Shown: positions 43,991 to 55,735, counted from the first letter of the stretch. The stretch: 64,000 nucleotides of DNA from Aporrectodea caliginosa (GCA_020284085.1 JACEVL010000019.1:3405162-3469161), one strand, 5' to 3'. The notes: generated by a model from the sequence alone, not told the origin. Translations and numbers: made by a program.

Positions 43991-44348
43991 ACTGTAAACT
44001 TCGTTTGTATTATTGAATAATAGAGCTGTAATATGGCCAAAAATAATTTATGTCGGCGTCAACGGCCTATGTTGTCATAAGCTGCCGTTAAACTGTGGAT
44101 CAATCCAATCCAGTTTGTATTATTGTATACAATTCTGAATCAATCGACCATCGTCTGAAGTAGGCAACGGCTACTATACATTTTAAGAATTCATGAACTC
44201 CACCATCTTCTACCATCAGCGAAGAACTGCCATGGTGTCGAGGTGCGTGTGTTCCGAACCTCGTCGCCTGTCGTCATTCCTCTTCATGGAAGCTCCCGCG
44301 GCATCTTATGGCAACAAAGGCCGTTAACGTCGAAAAGAAATTATTTTG

Positions 44349-44364
44349 AACAGTTCTCACCGTT
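44349..44364 (-). ncRNA. GAGA-tetraloop hairpin (minus)
   Basis: Minus strand AACGGT-GAGA-ACTGTT, followed by CAAAATAATTTC. Confidence 0.45.
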
Positions 44365-44410
44365 CGCATGGCATAATACAAGATTTCATTACCGATTAAA
44401 AATTATTTAT

Positions 44411-44413
<3 letters not shown>

Positions 44414-44492
<79 letters not shown>

Positions 44493-44500
44493 GATAAATA

Positions 44501-44593
<93 letters not shown>
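44414..44593. repeat. (TAA)n array, left flank of RLE element A
   Basis: Two runs of TAA separated by TGGATAAATAAA at 44491-44502. The same interruption occurs in the right flank of the element (48083-48094). Confidence 0.95.
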
Positions 44594-44936
44594 TGATTCT
44601 GGAACGGCCCTCATCCAAGATGGCGAGTACTCTTAGAATTTTGTCAACAACTGGTTTTAAATAGGTTTTTTAAGCGTTCTCCAGTAGACAACAGCAACGA
44701 GCGTTGGTTTACGGACAGCTTTTTGAAGTCGGGTAGGTTTGACGTTGTTGTGGACCCAAATAGGCTAACCTTTTAATCAATTTGAGCAACGAATTGAACG
44801 CCGTAAGGCGGACACTCCCCTCGCTGATAGCGGCGGCCTATAAACCGAATCGATCGCAGGCGAGCTGAAACAACACAGACTCGTGCGTAGGGCCGCGACT
44901 GAGGCGTGCTTGCCTTCCTCACTTCTCAGTGGTTAG

Positions 44937-47900
44937 ATGAGCAGGTGTGATCAGCGAACCCCAGTTCGGACCTCATCCTCCGGCTCCTCGCAGAAAGCGA
45001 AGGGAATCTGTAGTGTTTGTCACGTGCCAAGACAGCTACATCTCAAGGATGGAAAAGTCCATTTACACGGTCCTAGGGCAGATCCTTGTCCAGGCTCTAA
45101 CAAGTCCCCACTCACTGACCACCAGAAGGCCGCTAACAGAACTAAACTCACCGCTACACAACCTGACCAGAATAACCAGTCTGGCCGGACAGAGTCGAGC
45201 TCAAGTCAAATAACCAGTTCGGAGAATATAACCCCTGCGTCCAACGACGAGCTTCAGCCACCGCCAACCAGCTTAACCGAATACGCCAAGCATCCTTCAC
45301 TACAGGCTAAACTCCTTCGCCACATACCGAAAGGAGCTAGAACATGCATAGCCCAACTGCTAACTAACATCATCAACCGGCTGATAACGGATCCTACTCG
45401 ACCGGAGCACTGGAGATGCCTCCTCTGCTTTGCCGCAATAATACTGGAGCAGCCAAGACATGGCGGAAAGCGTCACAACTTAACGTCCACAATAAAGAAA
45501 AGAACAATTGAGTTTCTGGAAACATGGAGCACAAGGGCTGACTCGATCTTCGAAGATAAACAAGAGCCACATCTTGCGAAAAATAAGCCATTCAGAGGCG
45601 ATCACACCGTTGCAGCGGCTGTCTCTGCCAAGCTCGAAGATGGAAACATCAAGGCTGCTGCAAAGATACTCTGCTCAGGAGAGACTCCGGCTGAAATTTG
45701 TGACCTAACTTTCGCAGAACTTCAGTCGAAACATCCGACCCCTCCATCCGACCGGCTTCCGGCCCCGCTTCCTCAGCTCAGCCAACCACTGCAATTATCA
45801 GAGTCGGACATAAGGGACCAAATCCGCACTTTTCCGGCCGGTTCCTCGGGTGGTCCGGATGGATTACGACCACAGCATCTTCTAGAGCTGACCAAGTCGG
45901 CGGAGGCGGGCCCAGCCCTCATTACAGCGGTTACAGCTCTAACCAACATACTACTGAAGGGCATCTGCCCACAGGAAATCAGACCGCTGCTTTTCGGTGG
46001 CACTTTGTTCGCACTCAAGAAAAAAACAGGCGGTCTGCGACCTATAGTAATTGGTTACCTGTGGCGCAGATTGGCATCCAAGGCAGCAAACTCTTATTCG
46101 GGACCTAAAATAACTCCCTACCTATCACCAAGGCAGCTCGGAGTGGCAGTGCCGGGCGGAGCGGAGGCAGCGGTGCACGCATCTCGCAGATTTCTGGCAT
46201 CACTGGAACCAGACTCCGTCTTCGTGAAGCTCGACATATCAAATGCCTTTAATAGCCTTCACCGAGATCGAATGCTTTCCTCCATCAGCACTCTACTACC
46301 AGAGATCGCGCCTTACTGCAATCTGGCGTATGAGGAACCATCTCAACTCAAATTTGGCAGCTACACCATATACTCTAGAATGGGCCCGCAGCAAGGAGAT
46401 CCGCTAGGCCCTTTGCTTTTCTGCCTCCCACTACAAACGGCACTCCTCAAATTAACCTGTCCTCTCGCCTTCGGTTTTCTGGACGACATATCGCTGGGCG
46501 GACCATCATCAACGGTCGCAGCGGATATGGCTTCGTTAGAGGCCGATTGCGCAGACTTGGGCCTCACCCTCAACAGATCGAAATGCGAGGTGACGGCCAA
46601 GGATCTTCGGCAGATTACCAACAGCTCTTTCAGTCAATTCGAGCGAGTTGAACCGGATTCGATGTGCCTACTGGGCGCCCCACTCTCCACCGGACCGGCT
46701 CTTCAGGGCGCGCTGGACGCAAGGGTGGTAGAGCTGGACAGAGCTCTGAGCAGACTGGGTTTAATAGCGCGGCAGGACGCACTGCTCATCTTGAGAAGCT
46801 CATTGGGCGCCCCAAAACTGCTTCATACCCTCAGATGCGCACCATGCGCAGGCCACCCCACTCTGTCTGTTTACGACCAAAGACTCCGCAAAGGCCTCGA
46901 AGACCTCTTAAATATCAATCTGACGGATACACAATGGATGCAATCCACCCTCCCCATTGGTATGGGCGGACTGGGTATACGTAGGGTGTCATCGCTGGCG
47001 CTCCCCGCTTTTCTGGCATCTGCCGCGGGCACCCTCGTTTTACAGTCAGATATCCTCAGACAGCTGGAGGGCAACTCGGACCCACACGTGAGAGAGCTGG
47101 AGGCGAGTTGGCGAGAAGACTCGGGGTTGGACATAACAGAGACGTTCCCAGGTCACCTCCAATCCAAGTGGGACAAACCACTTCTTCAACGGTCTTCTTC
47201 AGAGCTGTTCACCACACTAACAGAAAAATTCGACCAAGCCAGATGGAGGGCTGTCACTACCGAACATGCTGGTGACTGGCTTTACACACTACCGATCACG
47301 TCCTGTGGCCTGAGACTGAGCGACGAGGCGGTCAGAGTGGCGGTTGGACTGCGGCTGGGAGCTAACATATGCGAGCCTCACACGTGCGCTTGCGGTGCAG
47401 CAGTCACCGCTAGGGGCGAGCATGGTTTGTCCTGCTCTCTGGGCTTTGGCCGAGTGGCACGCCACGGGGCCATCAACGACCTGGTGTACCGTGCTTTATC
47501 GAAAGCTGGGTTCCCAACAATCAAAGAACCGCAGGGGTTGTTCCGATCCGACGGAAAAAGACCGGATGGGATCACCCTCATCCCTTGGAAAGCCGGCAGA
47601 AGTCTGGTGTGGGACGCCACGGTTATAGACACTCTGGCACCGTCGTACCTTACGGCATCAGCAGCCAGAGCGGGGGCAGCGGCGAGTCTGGCGGAGGACA
47701 GGAAGACACAGAAATATCACGCCTGTCTAGAAACACACGTTTTCATACCGCTAGCCCTGGAAACGCTGGGTCCCATCAATACCGCTGGCCTCAATTTTAT
47801 TTCTGACCTGGGTCGCCACCTCACGCTAACTACGGGTGAACCGAGAGAGACCAGCTACATTTTTCAGAGGATCTCGGTCACAGTACAACGCTTCAACGCC

Positions 47901-47954
47901 GTAGCTTTTAGTGGCACATTTATCAAACCCACGCCCGACATGGATGAGGAGTAG
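44937..47954 (+). CDS. Reverse transcriptase / restriction-like endonuclease ORF, element A
   Basis: 1005 codons without interruption. N-terminal zinc-binding pattern C25-x2-C28...H42-x-H44-G-P-R...C51PGS. RT domain about residues 290-580: GGPDGLRPQHL (about 304), FVKLDISNAFNS with catalytic Asp at about 432, PQQGDPLGPLLF (about 484) and FLDD with the Asp pair at about 515-516. C-terminal CEPHTCACG...H...C knuckle from about 812, then the endonuclease signature RPDG (875-878) and LVWDATVID with Asp at about 893. It would nick target DNA and prime reverse transcription there. All key residues are present, so it looks functional. The start ATG is the first in frame after the leader. Confidence 0.92.
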   Translation: MSRCDQRTPVRTSSSGSSQKAKGICSVCHVPRQLHLKDGKVHLHGPRADPCPGSNKSPLTDHQKAANRTKLTATQPDQNNQSGRTESSSSQITSSENITPASNDELQPPPTSLTEYAKHPSLQAKLLRHIPKGARTCIAQLLTNIINRLITDPTRPEHWRCLLCFAAIILEQPRHGGKRHNLTSTIKKRTIEFLETWSTRADSIFEDKQEPHLAKNKPFRGDHTVAAAVSAKLEDGNIKAAAKILCSGETPAEICDLTFAELQSKHPTPPSDRLPAPLPQLSQPLQLSESDIRDQIRTFPAGSSGGPDGLRPQHLLELTKSAEAGPALITAVTALTNILLKGICPQEIRPLLFGGTLFALKKKTGGLRPIVIGYLWRRLASKAANSYSGPKITPYLSPRQLGVAVPGGAEAAVHASRRFLASLEPDSVFVKLDISNAFNSLHRDRMLSSISTLLPEIAPYCNLAYEEPSQLKFGSYTIYSRMGPQQGDPLGPLLFCLPLQTALLKLTCPLAFGFLDDISLGGPSSTVAADMASLEADCADLGLTLNRSKCEVTAKDLRQITNSSFSQFERVEPDSMCLLGAPLSTGPALQGALDARVVELDRALSRLGLIARQDALLILRSSLGAPKLLHTLRCAPCAGHPTLSVYDQRLRKGLEDLLNINLTDTQWMQSTLPIGMGGLGIRRVSSLALPAFLASAAGTLVLQSDILRQLEGNSDPHVRELEASWREDSGLDITETFPGHLQSKWDKPLLQRSSSELFTTLTEKFDQARWRAVTTEHAGDWLYTLPITSCGLRLSDEAVRVAVGLRLGANICEPHTCACGAAVTARGEHGLSCSLGFGRVARHGAINDLVYRALSKAGFPTIKEPQGLFRSDGKRPDGITLIPWKAGRSLVWDATVIDTLAPSYLTASAARAGAAASLAEDRKTQKYHACLETHVFIPLALETLGPINTAGLNFISDLGRHLTLTTGEPRETSYIFQRISVTVQRFNAVAFSGTFIKPTPDMDEE

Positions 47955-47974
47955 CCGTTCCAGACACATTGCTT

Positions 47975-48026
47975 TTATAATTTTATAAGTCCCTGGGGGA
48001 ATGAAGTACCTCAGGGCAAAAAAAAA

Positions 48027-48029
<3 letters not shown>
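47975..48029 (+). promoter_or_regulatory. 3'-terminal stem-loop of element A
   Basis: CCCTGGGG-gaatgaagta-CCTCAGGG followed by caaaaaaaaaa and (TAA)n. The same hairpin, with pair changes, ends the related copies at 48176-48200, 54610-54650, 54724-54758 and 54820-54850. It is probably the RT recognition structure for 3' end priming. Confidence 0.65.
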
Positions 48030-48084
<55 letters not shown>

Positions 48085-48092
48085 GATAAATA

Positions 48093-48146
<54 letters not shown>

Positions 48147-48170
48147 TATGATAATAATAATAATATTATT
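48030..48170. repeat. (TAA)n array, right flank of element A
   Basis: TAA run, TGGATAAATAAA (48083), TAA run, then a switch to TTA at about 48163 where the next stub begins. Confidence 0.95.
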
Positions 48171-48175
48171 ATTAT

Positions 48176-48245
48176 TACTTTTTGCCCCGAGGTAAACATG
48201 ATCCCTCAGGGACTTCAATATTAATTAAAATGATAAAAGTCTGAA
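48176..48245 (-). mobile_element. 3' UTR stub of an RLE element (extreme 5' truncation)
   Basis: About 70 bp on the minus strand, matching the 3' UTR at 54824-54882 (agacttttatcattttaatt, ccctgagggatcatg, acctcggggc). Only the last part of the element was copied; (TTA)n lies on both sides. Confidence 0.8.
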
Positions 48246-48247
48246 AC

Positions 48248-48462
<215 letters not shown>

Positions 48463-48555
48463 CAATATTTATTCTCTCCATCAATCAACATCAATACTGA
48501 AAGCTACAATAGACAAGCATGCAGTAGCAGTCTAAAATGAGCGTCATAAGTGCCG

Positions 48556-51546
48556 TTAGTGGCACATCTCCCTAAGGTCTGGCTCCGCTAAAGTGCCGCG
48601 GAAAGCCACCGAGTTGAACCGCTGGACAGTTATAGAGAGACGCTGCAGCAAGAAGCAGGTCTCTCTCTTGTCTCCTGTGGACAGCGTCAGACTACGACCT
48701 AGATCTGATATAAAGTTTTGGCCAGTGGTGTTAATTGGACCTAAGGTCTCGAGAGCTAGAGGCACGAAAAAGTGCGTATTTAAGAGTGCATTGTACTTGG
48801 TCATTTTCCTGTCCGTGGCGATCTCGGCTGCCGCGCCCGCCGTCGCTGCGGTGGCCTGGATGTATGATGGAGCAAGGGTATCTACCACCGTCGCGTCCCA
48901 CACCAGATGACGACCCGCGCGCCATGGAATCATTGTCAGGCCGTCTGGTCTTCTGCCGTCCGTGCGTAGTAGACCTGGTGGTTCCTTTATTGACGGAATC
49001 CCTGCCTTCGAAAGGGAGCGGTGTATAATGTCATTGATTGTGTTATGTCTGGCAATTCGGCCGAAGCCGAGAGAACAGGACAGGCCATGGCTGCCTCTGG
49101 CGTCGATTCGGGCTCCACAAGCACATATGTGTGGTTCACATATTGTGGCCCCAAGGCGCAAGCCGACCGCCACCCGAACGTCCTCGTTGTCCAGTCTCAA
49201 CCCACATGCTGTTATTGGTAAGGCATGTAGCCAGTCGCTGGCGTGTGGTGACGAGACAGCTTTCAATCGCGCGGTGTTGTATGGGTCCATTGTGTCTTGA
49301 AACAATCTCTTGACAGTCTGTTCCAAAAGGGGTTTGTCCCATAGAGCCTGCTTGTTTGTTGGCATGTTTTCTGAATCGTTGAAATCCGTCTTGGATCGCC
49401 ACTCGGACGTCATGGCTTCAAAGTGTGTGTCCTGTGTGAGATTGAGAGAGTTTAGAATGAGGGTCTGGAGAGGGAGAGTGCTCGCAGCTGATGCCAGAAA
49501 GGCCGGAAGTGCCAGCGAAGTCGCTCTCCGTATGCCCAGACCACCCATTTTGATGGGTAGTGACGCCTGTGTCCATTGGAGATCGTTTAAAGAAACGTTC
49601 AGAATCTTTTCCAATCCCTGGCGTAGTGTCACGTCGTAAGTTTCCAACTCGGGGTGTTTGTCACAGGGATGGCATCGGAGGATGTAAATCATTTTTGGCG
49701 CACCCAGTGAACTCCTCAGAATTAAAAGGGCATCCTGCCTGGCTATAAGAGTTAATTTGTTCAGGCTCTCCTCCAGTTCTCTGGTTCGGGCTTTCAGACA
49801 TTGTTGCAGCGCTTTTTCCGATGAAAGTGGGGCGCCGAGCAGCTGGGCTTCTTCCACATCGATTGGTCTGAACTCTCTTAAAGAGTCATAGCCAATGTTT
49901 TTATTGTCGATGGAAATCACCTCACATTTAGATCGATTTAGCGCCAGACCCATAGTAGAGCAAGCTCTCTCGATGAACTCGACATCGGCTGCCACCGTCT
50001 CCGCCTTTCCGCCGAGGGTGAGATCGTCAAGGTAGCCGAATGATAATGGCGAGCCCATCTGGAGTAGGATTGGCTGTAGCGGCAGGCAAAACAACAAAGG
50101 TCCCAGCGGATCTCCTTGCTGAGGACCAACCCGAGATTGAACCTTGTAGCCACCGAATTTGAGTGTTGACTCTTCAGCGTAGGCCTGGAAGCAGTAAGGA
50201 GCTAGGTCGGGTAGAATCTCGATAACAGATGCTAGCATACAATCTCGGTAGAGGCTGTTGAAGGCGTTGGAGAGATCGAGTTTAACCACAATGTGGTCGT
50301 CGTCCATGTTAGATAGAAATCTCCGGGTTGCATGTACTGCTGCCTCGCATCCGCCTGGCACTCCCACACCCAGCTGTTTTGGTGATAGGTAAGCTGCTGC
50401 TTGGTCGCTCGCATATCTGTTGGCGCATTTAGATGTCAGTCTACGCCAGTAGTAACCTATGGCTATTGGACGTAGACCTCCCGTTTTCTTTCGAAGAGCA
50501 AAGAGGGTGCCGCCAAACAAGACTGGGCGAATTTCTGTCGGACACTTTCCTGCTAAAAGGATGTTGACGAGGCCCGTGATGGCCGAGACAAGCTCCGGTC
50601 CGGTGTCCTTTGTGTTGATCATCTCAAGAACATGTTGGGGTTTTAAGCCGTCGGGGCCGCCTGACGAGCCCGGTGGAAAGTGTCTTATTTGGTCACGCAC
50701 CATCGCTTCGGTTGCCTGATAGGCCTCGGTCGTAGAAGGAGGAGCAGGCATCGGGGGTCGGTCAGAGGGAGGTGACGGATGTTTAGAACGTAGCTCCTCA
50801 AGCGTAACTTCGTTAATCGGGGCTGGAGCATCTCCCGAGCACAGAATACGTGTTGCAGCCCTGATGTTGCCCTCTTCGATCTTGGCCGCCACCGCCGTTG
50901 CCATTGTGTGTTCGATGCTGGTCGGACTCCTTCTTGTATGATGGATGTCTGACTTATTTTGATCGAAAAGATCCGGCAGTTTACTGGGCAGTGAGTGGTG
51001 AAACTCCGTTATCCGTCTTCTGATGCTGGACGTCAGATTGTGTCTTTTGCCACCTCGATTGGGCTGTTCTAACACCATGGCTGTAAAGACCAAGAGAGTT
51101 TGCCAGTTTTCCGTTTTCTCAGGGTCCGAAAGGATGTTATTTATGATTTTTGTCAGAAGCCTTCCTGATTCTGATCTTGCCCCTTTCGGGATGTGTCTGA
51201 GCAACCTCGTAGTGATATTCGGGTGTTGTGCCTTGGCTTCTCCCGTTCCAGGGGTTTGCTGGCAACCTGCGATGTCATTCTCTCCCGTATCTTCTACTAC
51301 CCCCAGTAGCAGAGGGTTTGAGAGGGCGTGAGGAGATCGGTTAACGAGATTGACAACACCCGTTCCTGCTTGGACCCCAGGCAAAATCGCGCTGGGGGTT
51401 AGTATTTCTGCCGGAGGTTGACTAGATCCGGGGCAGGGAGAAGGTCTAGGCCCATGGCGGTGAATGGTGCCATCCGATGAATGCGTTTTAAATGATGCAT
51501 AGCATGTACGGCAAGTCCCCTTTCCTTTAGAGCTTTTCCCGTTCAT
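48556..51546 (-). CDS. Reverse transcriptase / restriction-like endonuclease ORF, element B
   Basis: 996 codons, intact. Same plan as element A: C12-x2-C15...H29-x-H31-G-P-R...C38PGS near the N-terminus, GGPDGLKPQHV, VVKLDLSNAFNSLYRD (motif A), GPQQGDPLGPLLF (motif B), FGYLDDLTLGG (motif C), CEPHICACG...H...C, and the endonuclease motifs RRPDGLTMIPW and LVWDATVVDTLAPSY. The two proteins align along their whole length but differ at many positions, so they are relatives and not recent duplicates. Both look catalytically competent. Confidence 0.92.
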   Translation of the reverse strand: MNGKSSKGKGTCRTCYASFKTHSSDGTIHRHGPRPSPCPGSSQPPAEILTPSAILPGVQAGTGVVNLVNRSPHALSNPLLLGVVEDTGENDIAGCQQTPGTGEAKAQHPNITTRLLRHIPKGARSESGRLLTKIINNILSDPEKTENWQTLLVFTAMVLEQPNRGGKRHNLTSSIRRRITEFHHSLPSKLPDLFDQNKSDIHHTRRSPTSIEHTMATAVAAKIEEGNIRAATRILCSGDAPAPINEVTLEELRSKHPSPPSDRPPMPAPPSTTEAYQATEAMVRDQIRHFPPGSSGGPDGLKPQHVLEMINTKDTGPELVSAITGLVNILLAGKCPTEIRPVLFGGTLFALRKKTGGLRPIAIGYYWRRLTSKCANRYASDQAAAYLSPKQLGVGVPGGCEAAVHATRRFLSNMDDDHIVVKLDLSNAFNSLYRDCMLASVIEILPDLAPYCFQAYAEESTLKFGGYKVQSRVGPQQGDPLGPLLFCLPLQPILLQMGSPLSFGYLDDLTLGGKAETVAADVEFIERACSTMGLALNRSKCEVISIDNKNIGYDSLREFRPIDVEEAQLLGAPLSSEKALQQCLKARTRELEESLNKLTLIARQDALLILRSSLGAPKMIYILRCHPCDKHPELETYDVTLRQGLEKILNVSLNDLQWTQASLPIKMGGLGIRRATSLALPAFLASAASTLPLQTLILNSLNLTQDTHFEAMTSEWRSKTDFNDSENMPTNKQALWDKPLLEQTVKRLFQDTMDPYNTARLKAVSSPHASDWLHALPITACGLRLDNEDVRVAVGLRLGATICEPHICACGARIDARGSHGLSCSLGFGRIARHNTINDIIHRSLSKAGIPSIKEPPGLLRTDGRRPDGLTMIPWRAGRHLVWDATVVDTLAPSYIQATAATAGAAAEIATDRKMTKYNALLNTHFFVPLALETLGPINTTGQNFISDLGRSLTLSTGDKRETCFLLQRLSITVQRFNSVAFRGTLAEPDLREMCH

Positions 51547-51900
51547 GTTATGTTTGAAAATGTTGTTATTATTATTTGCCGAGTTTTTCAGTTACGTCGC
51601 CATTTAAATGGACATTACGTTGCCATTGACAATTATGACGTCGTAGGCCTTTAAGCAAGGCAGATGGCCAACGATGAATATTTGAAAAGACGCGATGCTG
51701 GAAGAGGAGTTTAACAAACCATACGAGACGAATAATTCTGAGCGGATCAGTTTCAACTAAGAAGTTTCTCCAAGTCACGAGTCGTTATTCGATAAGAAGG
51801 TGTTAAATTCCAATTCTAACGAATACGCGATACACAGAATTATCATTAAAATAGCAGGAGTTAAAATTCTCCGCCCGTAAGGTCCATTCATGACGTCACA
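51547..51900 (-). other. 5' leader of element B
   Basis: About 355 bp between the ATG and the (TTA)n array; no upstream long ORF. It may contain an internal promoter, none recognised. Confidence 0.5.
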
Positions 51901-51901
51901 T

Positions 51902-51905
<4 letters not shown>

Positions 51906-51993
<88 letters not shown>
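51906..51993. repeat. (TTA)n array, 5' flank of element B
   Basis: About 29 perfect units. Confidence 0.95.
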
Positions 51994-51995
<2 letters not shown>

Positions 51996-52534
51996 AATAC
52001 TCTGACGACATCATTTGGCTGCTTTGGTCGTATATATCTTTAAAAAATTAATTGTGTATCAGTTCATTGTCTTGATTGCAGATCATTCCTTCTAGGTCGT
52101 CATTGGCTATTTGTTGTTAAACGACACTTTGTCATATCAAAGATAATTAGCGTCGCCCTCCTTTCTCAAGGCTTGGGACTAGCACTGCCAGAGTACGACC
52201 AGTGGCGGAGTTTTTATCTCATTTATTCCAGGTCGTCACCGATTTCATGCGTATAATTATTATGTAAGAGGCTTCTAGGTTCATGGTATTTAAGTTAAAC
52301 GAGAGTACCTTGATAAGTGATAAACAATCTGTGGGATTGAATATATAGCTTCAAATAACGCGTTTTAAAGGTGTCTTATTTGAACATTGAATGTTGCGGC
52401 CGTTAAAGTCACGTCACGGCTCATTTAATGTAAAAAATTCTTGAAGTCTTCTGCTTATAATTATGCATGGCTTCGATTAGACGCGTTTTAGAAATAAAAC
52501 ATTTACATAATCATAAGTATAACTTGACTGTTAA

Positions 52535-52665
52535 CAGTTCTTTTCAGTGACGATTAAGGCTTTCTTCGGGGCCATTGTAGCTTTCTTCGGCGGCCATTGA
52601 AACTCTTTTCGATGTCCTTTAAACCCATTTTCGGTGGTCATACAGTCTGTTTTCAATGGCCAAAA
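52535..52665. repeat. 22-bp minisatellite, array 1
   Basis: Units from 52556 every 22 bp: aaggctttcttcggggcca..., tagctttcttcggcggcca..., aaactcttttcgatgtcct..., aacccattttcggtggtca..., agtctgttttcaatggcca.... Consensus near AAGGCTCTTTTCGGTGGCCA. Confidence 0.85.
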
Positions 52666-53149
52666 AAGCTAAGTTGCTGTTAAACGACACTGTGTCATAA
52701 CAAAGATGATTAGCGTCGCCCTCCTCCTTTCTCCAGGCTTGGAACTGGCACTGCCAGAATACGAACATTCAGTGGCGGAATTCAATTCTCATCCATTCCA
52801 GGCTGTCACTGATTTGTTGTATGCGTAAGATTTAGAAACTTCTGAGTTCACACTTTAGCAAAGCAAAGAGTTTACCACTAAATGACAGCGTGTGAGATGG
52901 AATATATAGCGTCGAATGCAGACGTTTTAAAGGTGGCTAATTTTAACGTTGACATTGCATACTAGTAAGTTTTATTTATCATAGTTTAAGGACATGTTGC
53001 GGCCATTAACGTCACGTCGCAGTTCATTTAATGTATCAAATTTATGAAGTCATTGATTAAATGCGATTTCTCATTATATGGCTTCATTAGAGTCGTTTTA
53101 AAAGTTAAACATTTACATAATTATAAGTCTATAACCTGACCGTTAACGG

Positions 53150-53318
53150 TTCTTTTCAGTGATCATTAAGGCTTTCTGTGCTTGCCATTAAGGCTCTTTT
53201 CGATGGACTTAAAGGCTCCTTTCGGTGTCCATACAGGTTGTTTTCAATGTCAATAAAGGCTTTTAGTGGCCGTAAAGGTTCTTTCCGATCAATTATCGGC
53301 TCTTTTCAATGGCCATAC
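53150..53318. repeat. 22-bp minisatellite, array 2
   Basis: Same consensus as 52535-52665 with six to seven units, the last ones irregular. It ends at the hAT element. Confidence 0.85.
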
Positions 53319-53319
53319 G

Positions 53320-53731
53320 CAGGGGCGTAGCCAGGAAAACTTTTCGGTGAGGGTTTTAAATTTTCGTGGGGGTCATTTGGAAGAAATGGTCGTATTTTTC
53401 TACAATTTTTAGTGTTTAATAACAGTAATGTATTTATTAATAATCTTTTCTTTAATGAAGCGCCTGACAAACGCACTTTACATGTTATGCAATTGAAACA
53501 ATTCACACGAACACAAATGTCAGAAGACATAAATCTTAACTAGGCCTACTAACAGAACAGACAGCCTGTAATACACGGCGCTAATAGCAGCCTACAAAAC
53601 ATGTCCGCCTACGGACCTCGATCTCGGTACCTCTCGCTCTCTATGCCAGTGTGTTATCCAATGCGCTATCGGGCCCCCGATATTATTGGGAGGATTGAAC
53701 CTGTAAAACCACCCCCTAAATACGCCCAATG
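53320..53731. mobile_element. hAT-like element carrying a nested SINE
   Basis: Starts CAGGGGCGTAGCCAGG, a very common hAT terminus, and ends ...CTAAATACGCCCAATG, an imperfect inverse. Flanks gccatacg and gccacaca agree at six of eight bases, a possible aged target duplication. A SINE S1 copy fills most of the interior. Confidence 0.6.
53436..53677 (-). mobile_element. SINE S1, near-complete copy
   Basis: Minus strand: tRNA-like head CGATAGCGCATTGGATAACA, GATCGAGGTCC (box B position), TAGGCTGCTATTAGCGCCGT, to GTGCGTTTGTCAGGCGCTTC and a short ATT-rich tail. Confidence 0.88.
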
Positions 53732-53979
53732 GCCACACATGGCCACACAAGATGCGATGTTCATATTTTTGCGATTCCATTCGTCATGCAAAGCTCACTT
53801 TTATTCGTTATTGTGAACGTATACTACTCATTTTGCTTCATTCACAGATAAAAATGAAAATTATTTACAGAAATTTTCACGAACTGCTACAAATAATTAT
53901 ATATTTACATCAAATGTATTTGTATACAATGATCAGTTGTTATGTAATTCTTAAAAGTACAACAAATTAATAAATTTTA

Positions 53980-54580
53980 AAGTTCGTATTTAACGGCACT
54001 GTTTTATAACTTAGATCCTTAGCGTGGCCCTCCCCTTTCTACGGGCTTTGGGACTGGCACTGTCGAAGTGCGAATGCTGGCGAATTTACAGGGACGGCGG
54101 AAAAATTTAGTGTCCAGGCAGAGCGAAAGTATTCAATTGTTAAAGACATCTCTACTCTCGTCGCTAACATTACAAAATTTAATGATAGGTAGGCTAACTT
54201 CAGTTTAACAATGCTGTGCCATAACAAAGATGACTAATGTCGCCCTCCACTTCTATTCAAACTTGGGACTGGCATCATCGGAGTGTAAGGCAATGTCGGA
54301 GTATTTGCATGGTCAACCCCCTCTGACTAGACGCAGCGCTCGTGAATGAGCTGCAACCCTGAGGCGTGGCCTTAGAGTAGCGCAAAGGATACGGCAGTGT
54401 TTTAAAAGCGACTAAATGGATCTTTTTATTTTAATTCGTTTTCCATTGTTTAGCGACATCTTGAGGCTTCCTGTTTCCTTTTATAAATACGTAGTTGAAT
54501 TTAGCAACAGTAAATACATAAATTTATTTGACCGCTGATTATTATAGCATAGAGCGATAGCGTTTTAAAGGTGTCTTTAG
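53980..54580 (-). repeat. Module-array block, last recognisable
   Basis: Minus box A at 53990-54080 and 54205-54285, a family R1 fragment at 54295-54400 (cagcgctcgtgaatgagctg), and a minus ggtgtc at about 54570. Confidence 0.6.
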
Positions 54581-54599
54581 CTATTTAAGAACAACGGTC

Positions 54600-54652
54600 C
54601 CAAATATCTTTTATCCTGAAGGATCATTATTTTGTACCTCAGGGAAAAATAG
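54600..54652 (+). mobile_element. RLE element 3' stub, plus strand
   Basis: TCCTGAAGGATCATTATTTT...ACCTCAGGGAAAAATAG: the conserved terminal hairpin followed by a (GATTAT)n tail. Confidence 0.6.
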
Positions 54653-54721
54653 CAATGACTGATTATGATTATGATTATGATTATGATTATGATGATGATG
54701 ATTATTATTATTATTATTATT

Positions 54722-54765
54722 TTGTTTTTTCGCCCGAGGTAGAAATAATCCCTCTGGCTCTAAGA
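54722..54765 (-). mobile_element. RLE element 3' stub, minus strand
   Basis: Minus strand CCAGAGGGATTATTTCTACC then TCGGGCGAAAAAACAAAATA: the terminal hairpin and A-rich junction, about 45 bp. Confidence 0.55.
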
Positions 54766-54814
54766 AACAATCTTATTACTTTTATTATTCTTATTATTCT
54801 TATTATTATTATTT

Positions 54815-55735
<921 letters not shown>

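Larger units (their letters stand above)
43511..44400 (-). repeat. Module-array block, minus orientation
   Basis: Parallels 23690-24000 (caatggcgttatacatcaca...), then minus hairpins at 43877-43892 (loop GTGT instead of GAGA) and 44349-44364 (GAGA), the divergent GACACC module at 43952, and an inserted CGGCGTC...GCTGCCG box at 44050-44095. Confidence 0.62.
44594..48029 (+). mobile_element. RLE-type non-LTR retrotransposon A (full length, TAA-targeted)
   Basis: About 3.4 kb: a 343-bp 5' leader starting TTGATTCTGGAACGGCCC, one ORF (44937-47954), and a 3' UTR (CCGTTCCAGACACATTG...) ending in a stem-loop and an A run that passes into (TAA)n. Both flanks are (TAA)n. A single ORF with a C-terminal restriction-like endonuclease and a microsatellite target recall Dong/R4-clade elements, known for TAA insertion; the clade would need a tree. 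Confidence 0.85.
52080..53325 (-). repeat. Module-array block, minus orientation, tandem 563-bp duplication
   Basis: Two successive units, with gttaaacgacac at 52116 and 52679. Each contains minus box A, a minus promoter-like module (ggtgtc 52370 with a TATA box 22 nt away; degenerate near 52936), a tgttgcggcc-ttaa-gtcacgtc segment, and a 22-bp minisatellite. Confidence 0.72.
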
